A program made the position numbers and the translations under genes. From positions 1 to 60,177 of the forward strand of contig NZ_PMZU01000062.1 of the NCBI RefSeq assembly GCF_003170075.1: 60,177 bases of DNA, given 5' to 3'. Below the pieces are notes generated by a model, which was given only the letters and a program-made list of their open reading frames with translations, made no database searches and was not told where the DNA came from. Shown in pieces: positions 35,991 through 44,932 of the stretch; position 1 is the stretch's first letter, and every line of letters starts with the position of its first letter. This stretch comes from Methanoregula sp. (GTDB lineage Archaea; Halobacteriota; Methanomicrobia; Methanomicrobiales; Methanospirillaceae).

Positions 35991-37913
35991 ATGGATCACA
36001 CCACTCTTACGGTCGCGCTCATCCAGATGGAGATCAGGCCGGACATGAATGAGAACCTTAAAACGGCGCTTGCACGTGTGGAGACTGCTGCACAGAACGG
36101 GGCACAGATCATCTGCCTGCCCGAACTGTTCCGTACCAGGTACTTCCCGCAGCAGGTAGGGATACCTGCGGATCAGTTTGCCGAGAGCGTTCCCGGTGAA
36201 TCGACAGAGGCATTTGCCCGGCTCGCCCGGCGATATGCAGCAGTCATCATCGTCCCGGTTTTCGAGAGAACCCCATCCGGACGGTTCTACAATACAGCGG
36301 TTGTGATCGATGCCGACGGAAGCCTTCATGCACCCTACCACAAGGTCCATATCCCGCAGGATCCGGGATTCTTTGAAAAATGCTACTTCTATCCGGGAGA
36401 TTACTATGCAGTGCATGCCACCCGGTACGGGCGCATCGCTGTCCTCATCTGCTATGACCAATGGTTCCCGGAGGCGGCCCGGTGCGTGGCCCTTGACGGG
36501 GCGGATATGATATTCTACCCCACAGCGATCGGAAACCTCTGTACGGAACCACCGGGAGAAGGAGACTGGCAGGAGGCATGGGAACTGATCCAGCGCAGCC
36601 ATGCAATCGCAAACAGCGTGCATGTAGCTGCGGTCAACCGGGTGGGACAGGAAGGAGATATCCGGTTCTTCGGGGGATCGTTTGTCTGCGATGCGTTTGG
36701 AAAACTGCTTGCCCATGCCGGAGATACGGAAGAGACTGTTGTCGCCCATATCGATGTGGGGATGAACACCGCAATCAGGGACTCGTGGGGGTTTTTCAGG
36801 AACCGCCGTCCCGATACTTACGGCACCGTCTGCTCACGGGTGCCGGAACACGATGCGACGGCACCCATTCCCCGCAAAGGAGATACCCCCAGAAAACTGG
36901 GCTTTTTCATGCCTGCGGAGTGGGAGCCGCACGATGCCGTATGGCTATCATGGCCACATAACAAAAACACATTCCCTCACCTTAAGGAGGTGGAGGATGG
37001 GTATATCAGATTTATTGCTGCAGTCACGCCATCCGAACGTGTCGAGCTCTTTGTCCCCAACCCCATGATAAACAGGATGGTAAAGGCACGGTTAAGAAGC
37101 ACAGGTATCGACCTGTCCCGGGTCACAATTCGGACAATCACCTATTCCGATGTATGGATCCGTGATTACGGCCCGACATTCGTGGTGAACCCGGCCTTGA
37201 AAAAAACTGCGATGGTCCGCTGGGAGTTTAACGCGTGGGGCGGGAAATACGAAGAGCAGATCGCCGATGGAAATGTCCCAAAGGATATGAACCGGTGGCT
37301 TGACCTGCCCGTTTTCCGGCCGGGAATTATTCTCGAAGGCGGTTCAATTGATACCAACGGCAGGGGTACGGTACTGACCACCCGCGCCTGCCTCCTCAAC
37401 CCGAACCGGAACCCGAAACTCACACAGGAAGATCTCGAAGACTATCTCAAAGAATATCTCGGAGCGGTAAAGATCGTCTGGCTGAACCTCGGTGTGACCG
37501 GCGATGATACGGATGGCCATATCGATGATATCGCACGGTTTGTTTCACCATCAACCATTGTCTGTGCGTACGAAGAAAATCCTGCAGATGAGAATTACGC
37601 GGCCCTCAAAGAGAACTACGAGATCCTGACCCGGGCGACCGATCAGGAGAACAAACCCTTCACTATTATAAAACTCCCGATGCCTGCCCCGATTATCAGT
37701 GACGATGAACGGTACCCGGCAAGTTACACGAACTTCTATATCGGGAACACCGTGGTGATAGTGCCGGTCTTTGACGACTCCCATGACGAGGAGGCACTCC
37801 GTATCATCCAGGAAATCTTCCCGGACCGGACTGTAACCGGTGTAAATGCCCGTGCGATGGTCGAGGGATTCGGGACATTCCACTGCGCCACCCAGCAGCA
37901 GCCCCGGCCGTGA
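35991..37913 (+). CDS. Fused N-carbamoylputrescine amidase / agmatine deiminase
   Basis: A 640-residue protein joining two enzymes that act in sequence. Residues 1-~290 are a nitrilase-fold amidase (AguB): Glu45 in CLPELF, Lys118 in YHKVHIP and Cys154 in LICYDQWFPE form the triad. From ~300 (GFFMPAEWEPHDAVWLSWP) to the end is an agmatine deiminase (AguA) with DVWIRDYGPTF, GDDTDGHID and the catalytic Cys632 in FHCATQQQP; the usual GGGxIHC is FGTFHC. It should turn agmatine into N-carbamoylputrescine and then putrescine, ammonia and CO2. The two halves are normally separate genes. No frameshift or stop lies in the junction. Single gene. Confidence 0.92.
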   Translation: MDHTTLTVALIQMEIRPDMNENLKTALARVETAAQNGAQIICLPELFRTRYFPQQVGIPADQFAESVPGESTEAFARLARRYAAVIIVPVFERTPSGRFYNTAVVIDADGSLHAPYHKVHIPQDPGFFEKCYFYPGDYYAVHATRYGRIAVLICYDQWFPEAARCVALDGADMIFYPTAIGNLCTEPPGEGDWQEAWELIQRSHAIANSVHVAAVNRVGQEGDIRFFGGSFVCDAFGKLLAHAGDTEETVVAHIDVGMNTAIRDSWGFFRNRRPDTYGTVCSRVPEHDATAPIPRKGDTPRKLGFFMPAEWEPHDAVWLSWPHNKNTFPHLKEVEDGYIRFIAAVTPSERVELFVPNPMINRMVKARLRSTGIDLSRVTIRTITYSDVWIRDYGPTFVVNPALKKTAMVRWEFNAWGGKYEEQIADGNVPKDMNRWLDLPVFRPGIILEGGSIDTNGRGTVLTTRACLLNPNRNPKLTQEDLEDYLKEYLGAVKIVWLNLGVTGDDTDGHIDDIARFVSPSTIVCAYEENPADENYAALKENYEILTRATDQENKPFTIIKLPMPAPIISDDERYPASYTNFYIGNTVVIVPVFDDSHDEEALRIIQEIFPDRTVTGVNARAMVEGFGTFHCATQQQPRP

Positions 37914-37917
37914 GCAT

Positions 37918-37932
37918 TTCTTTTTTATTTCC
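37918..37932 (+). terminator. T-rich stop after the agmatine enzyme gene
   Basis: TTTCTTTTTTATTTC lies just past the stop codon, consistent with archaeal T-tract termination. Confidence 0.45.
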
Positions 37933-38027
37933 TGTTATATCAGTAAAATAACACAGGCGCTTCTTTGGATTATGAGCCGCAAGAGACACCCTTATGATGA
38001 CGGTGCACCCAACCACTCACGGTAGCA

Positions 38028-39275
38028 ATGAATCTGCGTGATACCGCGGTGGCACGTGCCTTTGTCCCTGAACGAAGGATGATGTATTACCTTTTCCTGC
38101 TGGGCTTTTTTTCTATATTCTCGACGACCATCTCGAAAAACCCGGTGCTGCCTCTTTTCTCGCAGGCAATCGGGGCCGACAGTACTATCATCGGCCTTAT
38201 CGCGGCATTCTCCCCGCTCGCCGGCATCCTCTTCTCGTTTCCTGTAGGTGTGATCTCCGATCATATCGGAAGAAAGCGGCTGCTTGTCGCATCAGGCGCG
38301 GTATTTCTTATCGCTCCGGTGCTGTATCTGTTTATTACAGCGCCGCTCTGGCTCATCCCGGTCAGGTTTTTCCACGGGACGGCAACAGCGATCCTCGGGC
38401 CGGTCATCTCCGCAGTTATTGCCGAGCGGTTCCCGGTGACCAAGGGAGAGATGCTCGGACAGTACTCTTCCGCAACGCTCGTCGGCCGGGCGCTTGCACC
38501 GCTTGCAGGAGGCGCCATCATCTCGTACTTCGCCATGTACCCCGGACTGCTGCCGTACCGGGTTGTGTATATCGCCGCAGCGCTTGCCGCGGTGCCGGTC
38601 TTTATCATGACGCTGCTCTATACGGAAAAACAGTCGCTCCCGCTCGATACCCTCCCGTTCTGTGTTTTCCGCGAGAGTTTTGTCACGTTCTTTTCCAACC
38701 GCCGGCTCCGGGGCACGGCTTGTGTTGACATGGCGACCTATTTCGCGTTCGGGGCTGTCGAAACCTTCCTCCCGCTCTATCTTTTCAGTCTGGGAATCGG
38801 TGCGTACCAGACGGGTATCATCTTTGCTGCACAGGTAGTCTTCATTGCCGGGACAAAGCCGTTCTTTGGCAGGATCGCGGACCGGGTGGACAAACGTATC
38901 CAGATCGTTGCAGGGCTCGCCATTACCGGTGGTGCTGTCGCAGGAATCCCCCTTGCTGTATCGTTTGCCCAGTTCTTCCTTGTCAGCGCTGTCTTTGGTA
39001 TTGGCATGTCGCTTTCCACGGTCGCAACGAGCGCATATGTCGCGGATGTTGCAGAGAAAGAACAGATCGGGGCGTCCATGGGTGCTCTCTCATCGATCAT
39101 GGATATCGGCCAGTCCGGTGGACCGCTCTTAACCGGGATTATTGTCACTATGGTCGGATATATCGCGGGATTTTTTGCAAGTTGTATACTCGCACTCATA
39201 GTCTGTGCTATATTTATCCTGTCGGTCCGCGAACCGGCGGGTACAGATCCAAAAAATGAAGGTCAGGCACCGTAG
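38028..39275 (+). CDS. MFS transporter
   Basis: A 415-residue major-facilitator permease with 12 predicted helices. The loop 2-3 motif is GVISDHIGRKRLL (family motif GxxxDRxGRR), and a corresponding RIADRVDKRIQ occurs in the second half. Hydrophobicity is strong and the cytosolic ends are short. Drug or sugar export is possible; substrate unknown. ATG at 38028. Its stop is only four bases from that of the convergent lipoprotein gene. Confidence 0.9.
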   Translation: MNLRDTAVARAFVPERRMMYYLFLLGFFSIFSTTISKNPVLPLFSQAIGADSTIIGLIAAFSPLAGILFSFPVGVISDHIGRKRLLVASGAVFLIAPVLYLFITAPLWLIPVRFFHGTATAILGPVISAVIAERFPVTKGEMLGQYSSATLVGRALAPLAGGAIISYFAMYPGLLPYRVVYIAAALAAVPVFIMTLLYTEKQSLPLDTLPFCVFRESFVTFFSNRRLRGTACVDMATYFAFGAVETFLPLYLFSLGIGAYQTGIIFAAQVVFIAGTKPFFGRIADRVDKRIQIVAGLAITGGAVAGIPLAVSFAQFFLVSAVFGIGMSLSTVATSAYVADVAEKEQIGASMGALSSIMDIGQSGGPLLTGIIVTMVGYIAGFFASCILALIVCAIFILSVREPAGTDPKNEGQAP

Positions 39276-39279
39276 ATTG

Positions 39280-39882
39280 TTATCGTTTAAAGGTCGTAAC
39301 TACATGACTTTCCCCGAGCATGTGACCACTAAGTGCCCAGTCGATGGAAGAGCGGTCAGCGTTCGGCTGGGAGATGATCATGTCAACCGCGTACAGCCGG
39401 AAAATATACCGGTGGGTTTTCCCGGGCGGGGGACAGGGCGGGTAATACCCGCGTGAATCTGCGCTGTTGACACCGTTCTGGGCCCCGTCGGACAGCACTT
39501 TCCCGTCAGGTTGACCCGGATCGATACTCATGGCATCCGGGGGGATGTTGTAAACGAGCCAGTGGGTAAACGTCCCAGACGGTGCATCCGGATCGTCAAG
39601 GATCAGGACAAAACTCTTGGTACCTGCCGGGGCATTTTCCCAGGAGACGCCGGGCGTCCGGGACGACCCGGTGCAGGTAAATTCCTGAGGGAGCGTGGCA
39701 CCGGGTGCGACCGAGTCCACGGTGAGGGTAAAATGTTCAGCTGCCGCAGGTACCAGTGTCGAAATGGACGTGGTTGCCGGAGAAGTGGGAGAATCTGGAG
39801 GAGAAGCAACAGGAGCCATGCAGCCGCAGATCAGAACAAGCAAAACCATCAGGCAGGAACACATAATCCGGATGATTTTCAT
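39280..39882 (-). CDS. PEBP-family (YbhB/YbcL-like) lipoprotein
   Basis: A 200-residue lipoprotein. The N-terminal signal ends in LICGC (lipobox), then a short Ser/Thr/Pro linker leads to a phosphatidylethanolamine-binding domain with DDPDAPSGTFTHWLVYNIPP and a C-terminal YYPPCPPPGKTHRYIFRLYA, both hallmarks of the family. PEBP proteins bind anionic or phospholipid head groups and some act as inhibitors; role here unknown. The ATG at 39882 has AGGTGA upstream; the 50 codons before it are not needed. Confidence 0.9.
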   Translation of the reverse strand: MKIIRIMCSCLMVLLVLICGCMAPVASPPDSPTSPATTSISTLVPAAAEHFTLTVDSVAPGATLPQEFTCTGSSRTPGVSWENAPAGTKSFVLILDDPDAPSGTFTHWLVYNIPPDAMSIDPGQPDGKVLSDGAQNGVNSADSRGYYPPCPPPGKTHRYIFRLYAVDMIISQPNADRSSIDWALSGHMLGESHVVTTFKR

Positions 39883-40000
39883 GGACGGAATGTCACCTGC
39901 TGAACGGATATACCTAGTGACACCCCTGTGGGATAGTCCACCATAAAGAGGATGCAATTCCTGCGACAAGTACAGGTACACCGGGGATGCGGCCTGACAA

Positions 40001-40483
40001 TCACGCCGTTCTCGACTGCTGTAAGAACCCAATGATTTTTTTGATATCGGGGACGCTGTGAACAGGGTAGATCTTCACAAAGACAACCTTCTGGTTCCCA
40101 TCGATGACGATATTTGCCCGTTCGGAGAAACCGTTTGCCTCCCTGAAGATCCCGTACGTCCTGGCAGCATTGCCATGTGGCCAGAAATCGCACAGAAGAG
40201 GAGTATGGGTGATCCCAAGACTTTCTGCCCAGGCTTTCTTGCACGGGAGAGAATCGACACTGATCCCGACCGCGATGGTATCCAGCGATGCGAGAAGTGC
40301 CCGGTTCTCCTCGAGCGACTGCATCTGGGCGGCACAATAGGGCGTCCATGCGAGCGGGTGAAACGAGACAAGAACCCTCTTTCCCGACTGCTCATACAGA
40401 TCAAAGGTCCTGTCGTTCTGATCCTTAAGCGAGAAATTCCGTGCCGGCCCACCGGGCCGGATCATGGGCTGCTGCTCCATCAT
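40001..40483 (-). CDS. Peroxiredoxin (AhpC/TSA family)
   Basis: A 160-residue thiol peroxidase that reduces hydrogen peroxide or organic peroxides. The peroxidatic Cys50 lies in SFHPLAWTPYCAAQM, with the typical upstream P and T residues; Cys81 in DSLPCKKAW may resolve it. The overall layout is AhpE/BCP-like. The start at 40483 has GGTGG upstream; a Met 16 codons earlier is an alternative. It is divergent from the CorA-like gene; GTATAAAC at 40573-40580 on the minus strand is a good TATA box. Confidence 0.9.
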   Translation of the reverse strand: MMEQQPMIRPGGPARNFSLKDQNDRTFDLYEQSGKRVLVSFHPLAWTPYCAAQMQSLEENRALLASLDTIAVGISVDSLPCKKAWAESLGITHTPLLCDFWPHGNAARTYGIFREANGFSERANIVIDGNQKVVFVKIYPVHSVPDIKKIIGFLQQSRTA

Positions 40484-40570
40484 GCCACCTGTACCACCCG
40501 TAGTGCAGGCATCGGATATGAGTGTTCGCATTGCGACGGCGGGGCCTGCTCGGACGTCTCGTAGGTCTCC

Positions 40571-40587
40571 GGCTACGTTTATACACT
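40571..40587. promoter_or_regulatory. Shared divergent promoter of peroxiredoxin and CorA-like genes
   Basis: The sequence reads TATAAAC on the minus strand and TTTATAC on the plus strand. It sits about 90 bases before the peroxiredoxin start and 35 before the CorA-like start, so TATA elements for either direction overlap here. Which gene uses it is not settled by sequence alone. Confidence 0.45.
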
Positions 40588-40615
40588 CCCACTCGCAATA
40601 ACAGCTATCGCAGGA

Positions 40616-41761
40616 ATGACCGGTGAACCGGTCATATTCAAAGGATGTGCCACCACGAAGATGCAGAGCACCCCCCAGTCCCCGCAAGATCCCCAGAAAG
40701 CATCGTCCCCGCAGGCTGCAGGTCCGATTCCGCTCAACTTTTGCATTATTTTGTCCAAAGATGGCAGGATCGACCGGCTCATCGACTGCCCGCTGGAGGA
40801 ATACCTTGCGGCAATTCCTAGTGCAAGTATCGCATGGATCGATTACAGCACGAAGGATGATGCACTGAATATCGAGCAGATCGCCCAGCTTGCCGGGTTC
40901 ACGAAACTCCCGATCCCCAAGCTCTCCACGGGTTTCTACTCAGCATACGAGGACTATGATACCGAACTTGGCATCATGCTCCCGTCAGTGACCATGAAGA
41001 GCGACAATATGACGGTCCACCCGCTCTTTGTCCTGATCCGCGAAAATTTTATCCTGACAGTCCATTCCGAGGATATTAATCGCCTGCTCCGGTTCTCCCG
41101 GTATGCCCAGCCGTTTTTTAAGCGCATCAGTTCCGAGTGCACATGCGACAAGATCACCCTAATGCTTGAGCGGATCATCGACGAGAATAACGACCGTAAC
41201 TTCGAGTACCTCAGAGAGATCGAAATGCACGGCGATGCGATCAGCAAGTCCCTTATCGAGGAGAACATCGCAAAAAGGCAGCTCGCCCACAGTATCTACC
41301 GTATGAAACACGTGCTGATCGATTACCTCAACGTGCTCTGGGCGACAAAAGACGTGATAAACTCGCTCCAGTACGGGGACGCTGACCTGATCACAAACGA
41401 TGAGAAACTGCTGGGCCGGATCGGGATCCTCTCGGACAACATCGAACGCCATATCGAGCTCTCCGAGCAGATGTCAAACGTGCTCGCCTCGGGTCTTGAG
41501 GTGATGCAGAGCATCTACAACAACCAGCTCCAGAGCCTCAACAACCGTTTTGCCCTTGTTACCGCTTACCTGACCGTGCTCGGCACCGCCTTTCTGGTCC
41601 CCAACACCATCGCAACCATCGCCGGGAGCGGGATCATGGCCGGGCAGATGGCAGCACAGTGGTGGTACGTACCGCTCCTCATCGGGTCGACGATCGTAGC
41701 GACTGCCGGGTCATTCATCTGGGTCGTGCACGTCTGGAAGTCGAGGAAAGAGGAGGTTTAA
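40616..41761 (+). CDS. CorA-like divalent-cation transporter lacking the GMN motif
   Basis: A 381-residue protein with the CorA plan: a large N-terminal cytosolic domain, long helices around residues 190-300 and two helices near the C-terminus (about 318-335 and 345-370), followed by a basic tail (WKSRKEEV). The GMN selectivity motif that ends helix 1 is replaced by VPNTIATI. Thus it may carry a different ion or act by another gate. The ATG at 40616 or one at 40661 may start it. Its last 47 bases overlap the convergent RNase III-like gene. Confidence 0.8.
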   Translation: MTGEPVIFKGCATTKMQSTPQSPQDPQKASSPQAAGPIPLNFCIILSKDGRIDRLIDCPLEEYLAAIPSASIAWIDYSTKDDALNIEQIAQLAGFTKLPIPKLSTGFYSAYEDYDTELGIMLPSVTMKSDNMTVHPLFVLIRENFILTVHSEDINRLLRFSRYAQPFFKRISSECTCDKITLMLERIIDENNDRNFEYLREIEMHGDAISKSLIEENIAKRQLAHSIYRMKHVLIDYLNVLWATKDVINSLQYGDADLITNDEKLLGRIGILSDNIERHIELSEQMSNVLASGLEVMQSIYNNQLQSLNNRFALVTAYLTVLGTAFLVPNTIATIAGSGIMAGQMAAQWWYVPLLIGSTIVATAGSFIWVVHVWKSRKEEV

Positions 41762-42263
41762 TCTTCTTTTTTGGGAGTTCTTCCCTTTTTATCCGCGCAA
41801 GTTCGGGTTCAAACCATGTCCCGATGCATTGCCTGACCACCCCCAGGCCGGCATCGCTGTCCAGGTAGATCGCGCCGATAATGGCTTCCATGGTGTCGGC
41901 AAGGATTGTATCTTCCCCGGATTGCCAAAGGTCCTTTTCCCCGCGCCCGAGCCGGATGAACCTTTTGATCTTCATGCGCCGGCCGATTTTGGCAAGGCTC
42001 CGGTTATCCTCAAGCTGTTCCTTTGCCTGCGTAATAGTGCCCTTGTCCTGAAGGCCTTTCTCCATTAAAAACAGGATGAGGCTGGTCTTGAGCACCGCGT
42101 CGCCGAGCGTACTGTAGGCATCCTGAGTGAGGCAGATCCGGTTTTTCTGGATCAGTTCGTTTGCATAGGCCGGGTGGGTCAGGGCCCGGATCAGATGCTG
42201 CCGCTCAAAAAAATGGTACCCGATGATCGTCTCGATCCCGCTCAGATCGTCCTTTTTTTCCAT
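41715..42263 (-). CDS. RNase III-domain protein without dsRNA-binding domain
   Basis: A 182-residue protein with one ribonuclease III fold. LGDAVL matches the first catalytic block and DTMEAIIGAIYLD the second (Asp and Glu ligands present). In the first block the usual ExLGD begins YSTLGD, so the first acidic residue is missing; activity may be altered. No dsRBD follows; a short Lys/Arg-rich tail (KKKIKPPLSSTSRRARPR) could bind RNA. The start at 42263 follows a GTG four codons earlier. The 3' end overlaps the CorA-like gene by 47 bases. Confidence 0.8.
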   Translation of the reverse strand: MEKKDDLSGIETIIGYHFFERQHLIRALTHPAYANELIQKNRICLTQDAYSTLGDAVLKTSLILFLMEKGLQDKGTITQAKEQLEDNRSLAKIGRRMKIKRFIRLGRGEKDLWQSGEDTILADTMEAIIGAIYLDSDAGLGVVRQCIGTWFEPELARIKREELPKKKIKPPLSSTSRRARPR

Positions 42264-42338
42264 AATTTCCACTCATCCGTTAGCGGATAACCACATAAAG
42301 ACCACGGACGGATGCCGCCCAGGCATGCAGCAACCGCG

Positions 42339-42896
42339 TCAGACGGGGAAAATTTCTGATAAGATCTGAGCACCGATCATAATAAGGATCACACCACCGG
42401 CGATTTCTGTCTTGTTCCCGAGAATTTTTTCGAGCCGCATACCACACATCACTCCGGTACAAGAAAACGCGAAGCAGACCAGGCCTATCACAATCGCTGG
42501 TACCAACACCGAATATCCCAATACTCCAAACGAGACACCAGCGGCAAGAGCGTCAATGCTGGTCGCAACCGACAACAGAAGTACCGGAATCACATGGAGA
42601 CCTGTAAAGTGTGTCCCGGTTTCCTCCTTCATCCCGTCGTGGATCATCTTTATCCCGATACCGGCGAGAAGCAGGAATGCTATCCAGTGATCGTACGCAG
42701 ATATTACAGTGTAGAGGGATGTGCCGGCAATCCAGCCGACAATGGTCATTCCTGCCTGGAAAAAACCAAAACTGGCTGCAATGACGAGTGCGGTTTTCCG
42801 GAGTTGTGATCGTGTTGTCGTGCCGATCGCAAGCGACACCGCAAAACAATCCATCGATAGTCCAATTCCGATAAGGAGGCTGGTGAAAAGATCCAT
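42339..42896 (-). CDS. mntP: Manganese efflux pump MntP
   Basis: A 185-residue six-helix protein of the MntP/YebN family, which exports Mn(II). The two halves are repeats; the first has SMDCFAVSLAIG and the second SIDALAAGVSFG, each with the conserved acidic residue in the membrane. Length matches the family. There is no visible yybP-ykoY-type manganese riboswitch in the 140 bases upstream, as far as I can tell. Same strand as, and 143 bases after, the broken msrB. Confidence 0.93.
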   Translation of the reverse strand: MDLFTSLLIGIGLSMDCFAVSLAIGTTTRSQLRKTALVIAASFGFFQAGMTIVGWIAGTSLYTVISAYDHWIAFLLLAGIGIKMIHDGMKEETGTHFTGLHVIPVLLLSVATSIDALAAGVSFGVLGYSVLVPAIVIGLVCFAFSCTGVMCGMRLEKILGNKTEIAGGVILIMIGAQILSEIFPV

Positions 42897-43039
42897 GAAT
42901 TACTTTTAATCTGGGGCGGGCATTCCCAAAAAACCACGGGATTCCAGGCCAAAATACATAGCCTGATGATTACGTACTTCAGAAAAACAAAGACCGTGAG
43001 ATCCAGATTGACTTTTTTTTAGGGTAAAGCAGATCCAGG

Positions 43040-43536
43040 TCAGCCCGCCGGGTCCGTCGCCAGGGGCGTTTGCCGGAGTACAAGAGCTGCCGAGTTCATG
43101 CAATAGCGTCTGCCTGTGGGCGGGGGACCGTCATCGAATACATGCCCGAGATGTGCTCCGCACCGGGCACAGAGGACTTCAGTACGCTCCATGCCATTTG
43201 ATCTGTCTATACTCATGCGGATATTGAGTGAAGAGACCGGTGCAGAAAAACTTGGCCAGCCGGTACCGGAATCGAACTTGGTCTCAGATAAGAAGAGCGC
43301 CGTACCGCAACAGGCACACTGGTAGATGCCATGTGCCTTGCAGTCATGATACTTGCCGGTGAATGCTACTCCGTATCCCGCTTTCGCGCAATCGCAAACT
43401 GCAAAGGCGTCAGCTGTTCCTGCCACCCGGCGTCGGTCTTTACAATCGGAACTACATCTTCCACACGGCCGGTTTTCGGGTTGAAGATGGTGATGGTACC
43501 GGCCTCACCGGAGGCATGTGACGTTCCATACTTCAT
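43040..43536 (-). pseudogene. msrB: msrB, frameshifted peptide methionine (R)-S-oxide reductase
   Basis: Two minus-strand frames together encode one MsrB. The first (from the ATG at 43536, with GGGGAG upstream) ends [16 protein letters not shown] then TAG at 43366-43368. The second has [10 protein letters not shown], the zinc Cys pairs CACC and CARC, GTGWPSF and GRRYCMNS, where Cys is catalytic. Family alignment expects E-x-AFTG exactly at this join, so one base is missing near 43369. MsrB repairs oxidised methionine. It may be a real pseudogene, a sequencing error or a programmed shift; all catalytic residues are intact downstream. Confidence 0.85.
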
Positions 43537-43614
43537 TTTGGAGTCTTCTCCCCTCATTGATTGATGGGGGCAGCGGATGATAGACTTTCTGATGCTGATA
43601 TAGACAACGGGATG

Positions 43615-44187
43615 TCACATCCCAAAGAAACCGAGGATACGACGTTTCGGATCCTTATAGAAGATCCTCGCCCCATCCTTGATATTCCTGACATCTTCGA
43701 TGGTATAGAGAAGATCCGGGTATTCCCGGGAGATGATCGAGAGGAGCCGGGAGAGTTCTTTTCTGGGAACGATCATGAAGATGATACTGACCGAACCGGA
43801 GAAACTGCCGGTGCCTTCTATCCGGGTCATGCCATAGCCCAGCATGGAGAGACGGGACATGATGGTCTGCGGATCAGCGGGAGTGATAAGCCTGACGATC
43901 ACGTAGCCTATCGAGATGATGTTCTCGATCGCCATGCCGAGCACTGTCCCGATACCGTAGCCTGCGAGGTATGCGAAGAGGTTCCAGTACTGCGTGAGGC
44001 TGGTGAGTACAAGTCCGGTAGAGATCAACCAGATACCGGTCTTGACGATCCCGACGTATGCTGCGAGGTTCGAATGCCCCTTGCTGATGTAGATCGTCCT
44101 GACCGATTCAAGGCTTGCTTCAGCGATCCGGGCGATGAGGATCAGGAGGGGTATCGCCGCTGCTGACCAAAAGGTACCTATATCCAT
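43615..44187 (-). CDS. DUF5698/DUF2179 (UPF0316) membrane protein
   Basis: A 190-residue protein with about three N-terminal helices and the conserved block RIAEASLESVRTIYISKG, followed by a soluble C-terminal domain (about residues 110-190) of the DUF2179 type. Function is unknown. The ATG at 44187 has AGGAG about ten bases upstream; 53 codons of upstream frame are dropped. C-terminus ends in RRILGFFGM. It lies 78 bases from msrB on the same strand. Confidence 0.82.
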   Translation of the reverse strand: MDIGTFWSAAAIPLLILIARIAEASLESVRTIYISKGHSNLAAYVGIVKTGIWLISTGLVLTSLTQYWNLFAYLAGYGIGTVLGMAIENIISIGYVIVRLITPADPQTIMSRLSMLGYGMTRIEGTGSFSGSVSIIFMIVPRKELSRLLSIISREYPDLLYTIEDVRNIKDGARIFYKDPKRRILGFFGM

Positions 44188-44407
44188 GCGTCGTGACGCT
44201 CCTAACCATAATAGTCGAACCGGATCGGTTGTATAACTTGCGGAAATGATCCGCAGTTTGCACGAAACGAATGAGGACCTGGATATCAGAATGTGAAGTG
44301 TTGAATGAGCCAAAACCTGAGAATACTCCAACGATAGAATGGCCACAAGATACTTTCACCATGCACGGCCGGTGCTTATCACCGTACAACGATCACACCA
44401 TACCTGA

Positions 44408-44770
44408 ATGAGGAAAGGTGTGCATCTCGTAATAGGGATACTGGCATTTTTTGGTTACGCGTACCTACTCGGCCTCATACGTGAGACCACCACTGAAACG
44501 TTCGTCCTCGGATTTTTCACAGTGGCCACCGGTTCAATAATGCCGGATATCCTTGAAGCGCCGACCAGCTGGAAACACCGGGGAATATTCCACAGCAAAC
44601 GAGCGCTGAAATGCATGGTAGGAATTTTTGGTATAACTGCGGCAATTAGTCTCCTGCCATCGCCGCTTATTCCCCATGCATCCATTGTCTATGGACTTTC
44701 CTGCTTTGCCCTTGGATATCTCTTCCATCTTCTGGCTGATTCCACAACAAAGACAGGACTGCCGGAATAA
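44408..44770 (+). CDS. YdjM-like metal-dependent membrane hydrolase
   Basis: A 120-residue protein with three hydrophobic segments and the paired motifs HRGIFHS and LFHLLADSTTKTGLP, the signature of YdjM/DUF457-type metal-dependent hydrolases of the inner membrane. The His and Asp residues are likely metal ligands. In bacteria the family is damage-inducible, but its substrate is unknown. Start at ATG 44408. It is convergent with the coenzyme B operon. Confidence 0.8.
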   Translation: MRKGVHLVIGILAFFGYAYLLGLIRETTTETFVLGFFTVATGSIMPDILEAPTSWKHRGIFHSKRALKCMVGIFGITAAISLLPSPLIPHASIVYGLSCFALGYLFHLLADSTTKTGLPE

Positions 44771-44915
44771 CCCGGATCGATACCGATCCTCCCGGATAAT
44801 CGCAATGCATGCGACGGGGTCAGGACAATGCCTGTAACAATCCCTGTTGAAACCGTTCAATGCAATAAGGCGTGAAAAAAACCATGCCGGACCCACACAG
44901 TACAACCGGTTTTCA

Positions 44916-44922
44916 TAAAAAG
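44916..44922 (-). terminator. T-run at the end of the aks operon
   Basis: TTTTT on the minus strand 12 bases past the aksF stop, preceded by a pyrimidine-rich stretch. A weak but plausible archaeal stop. Confidence 0.35.
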
Positions 44923-44932
44923 AGGGTCTGAG

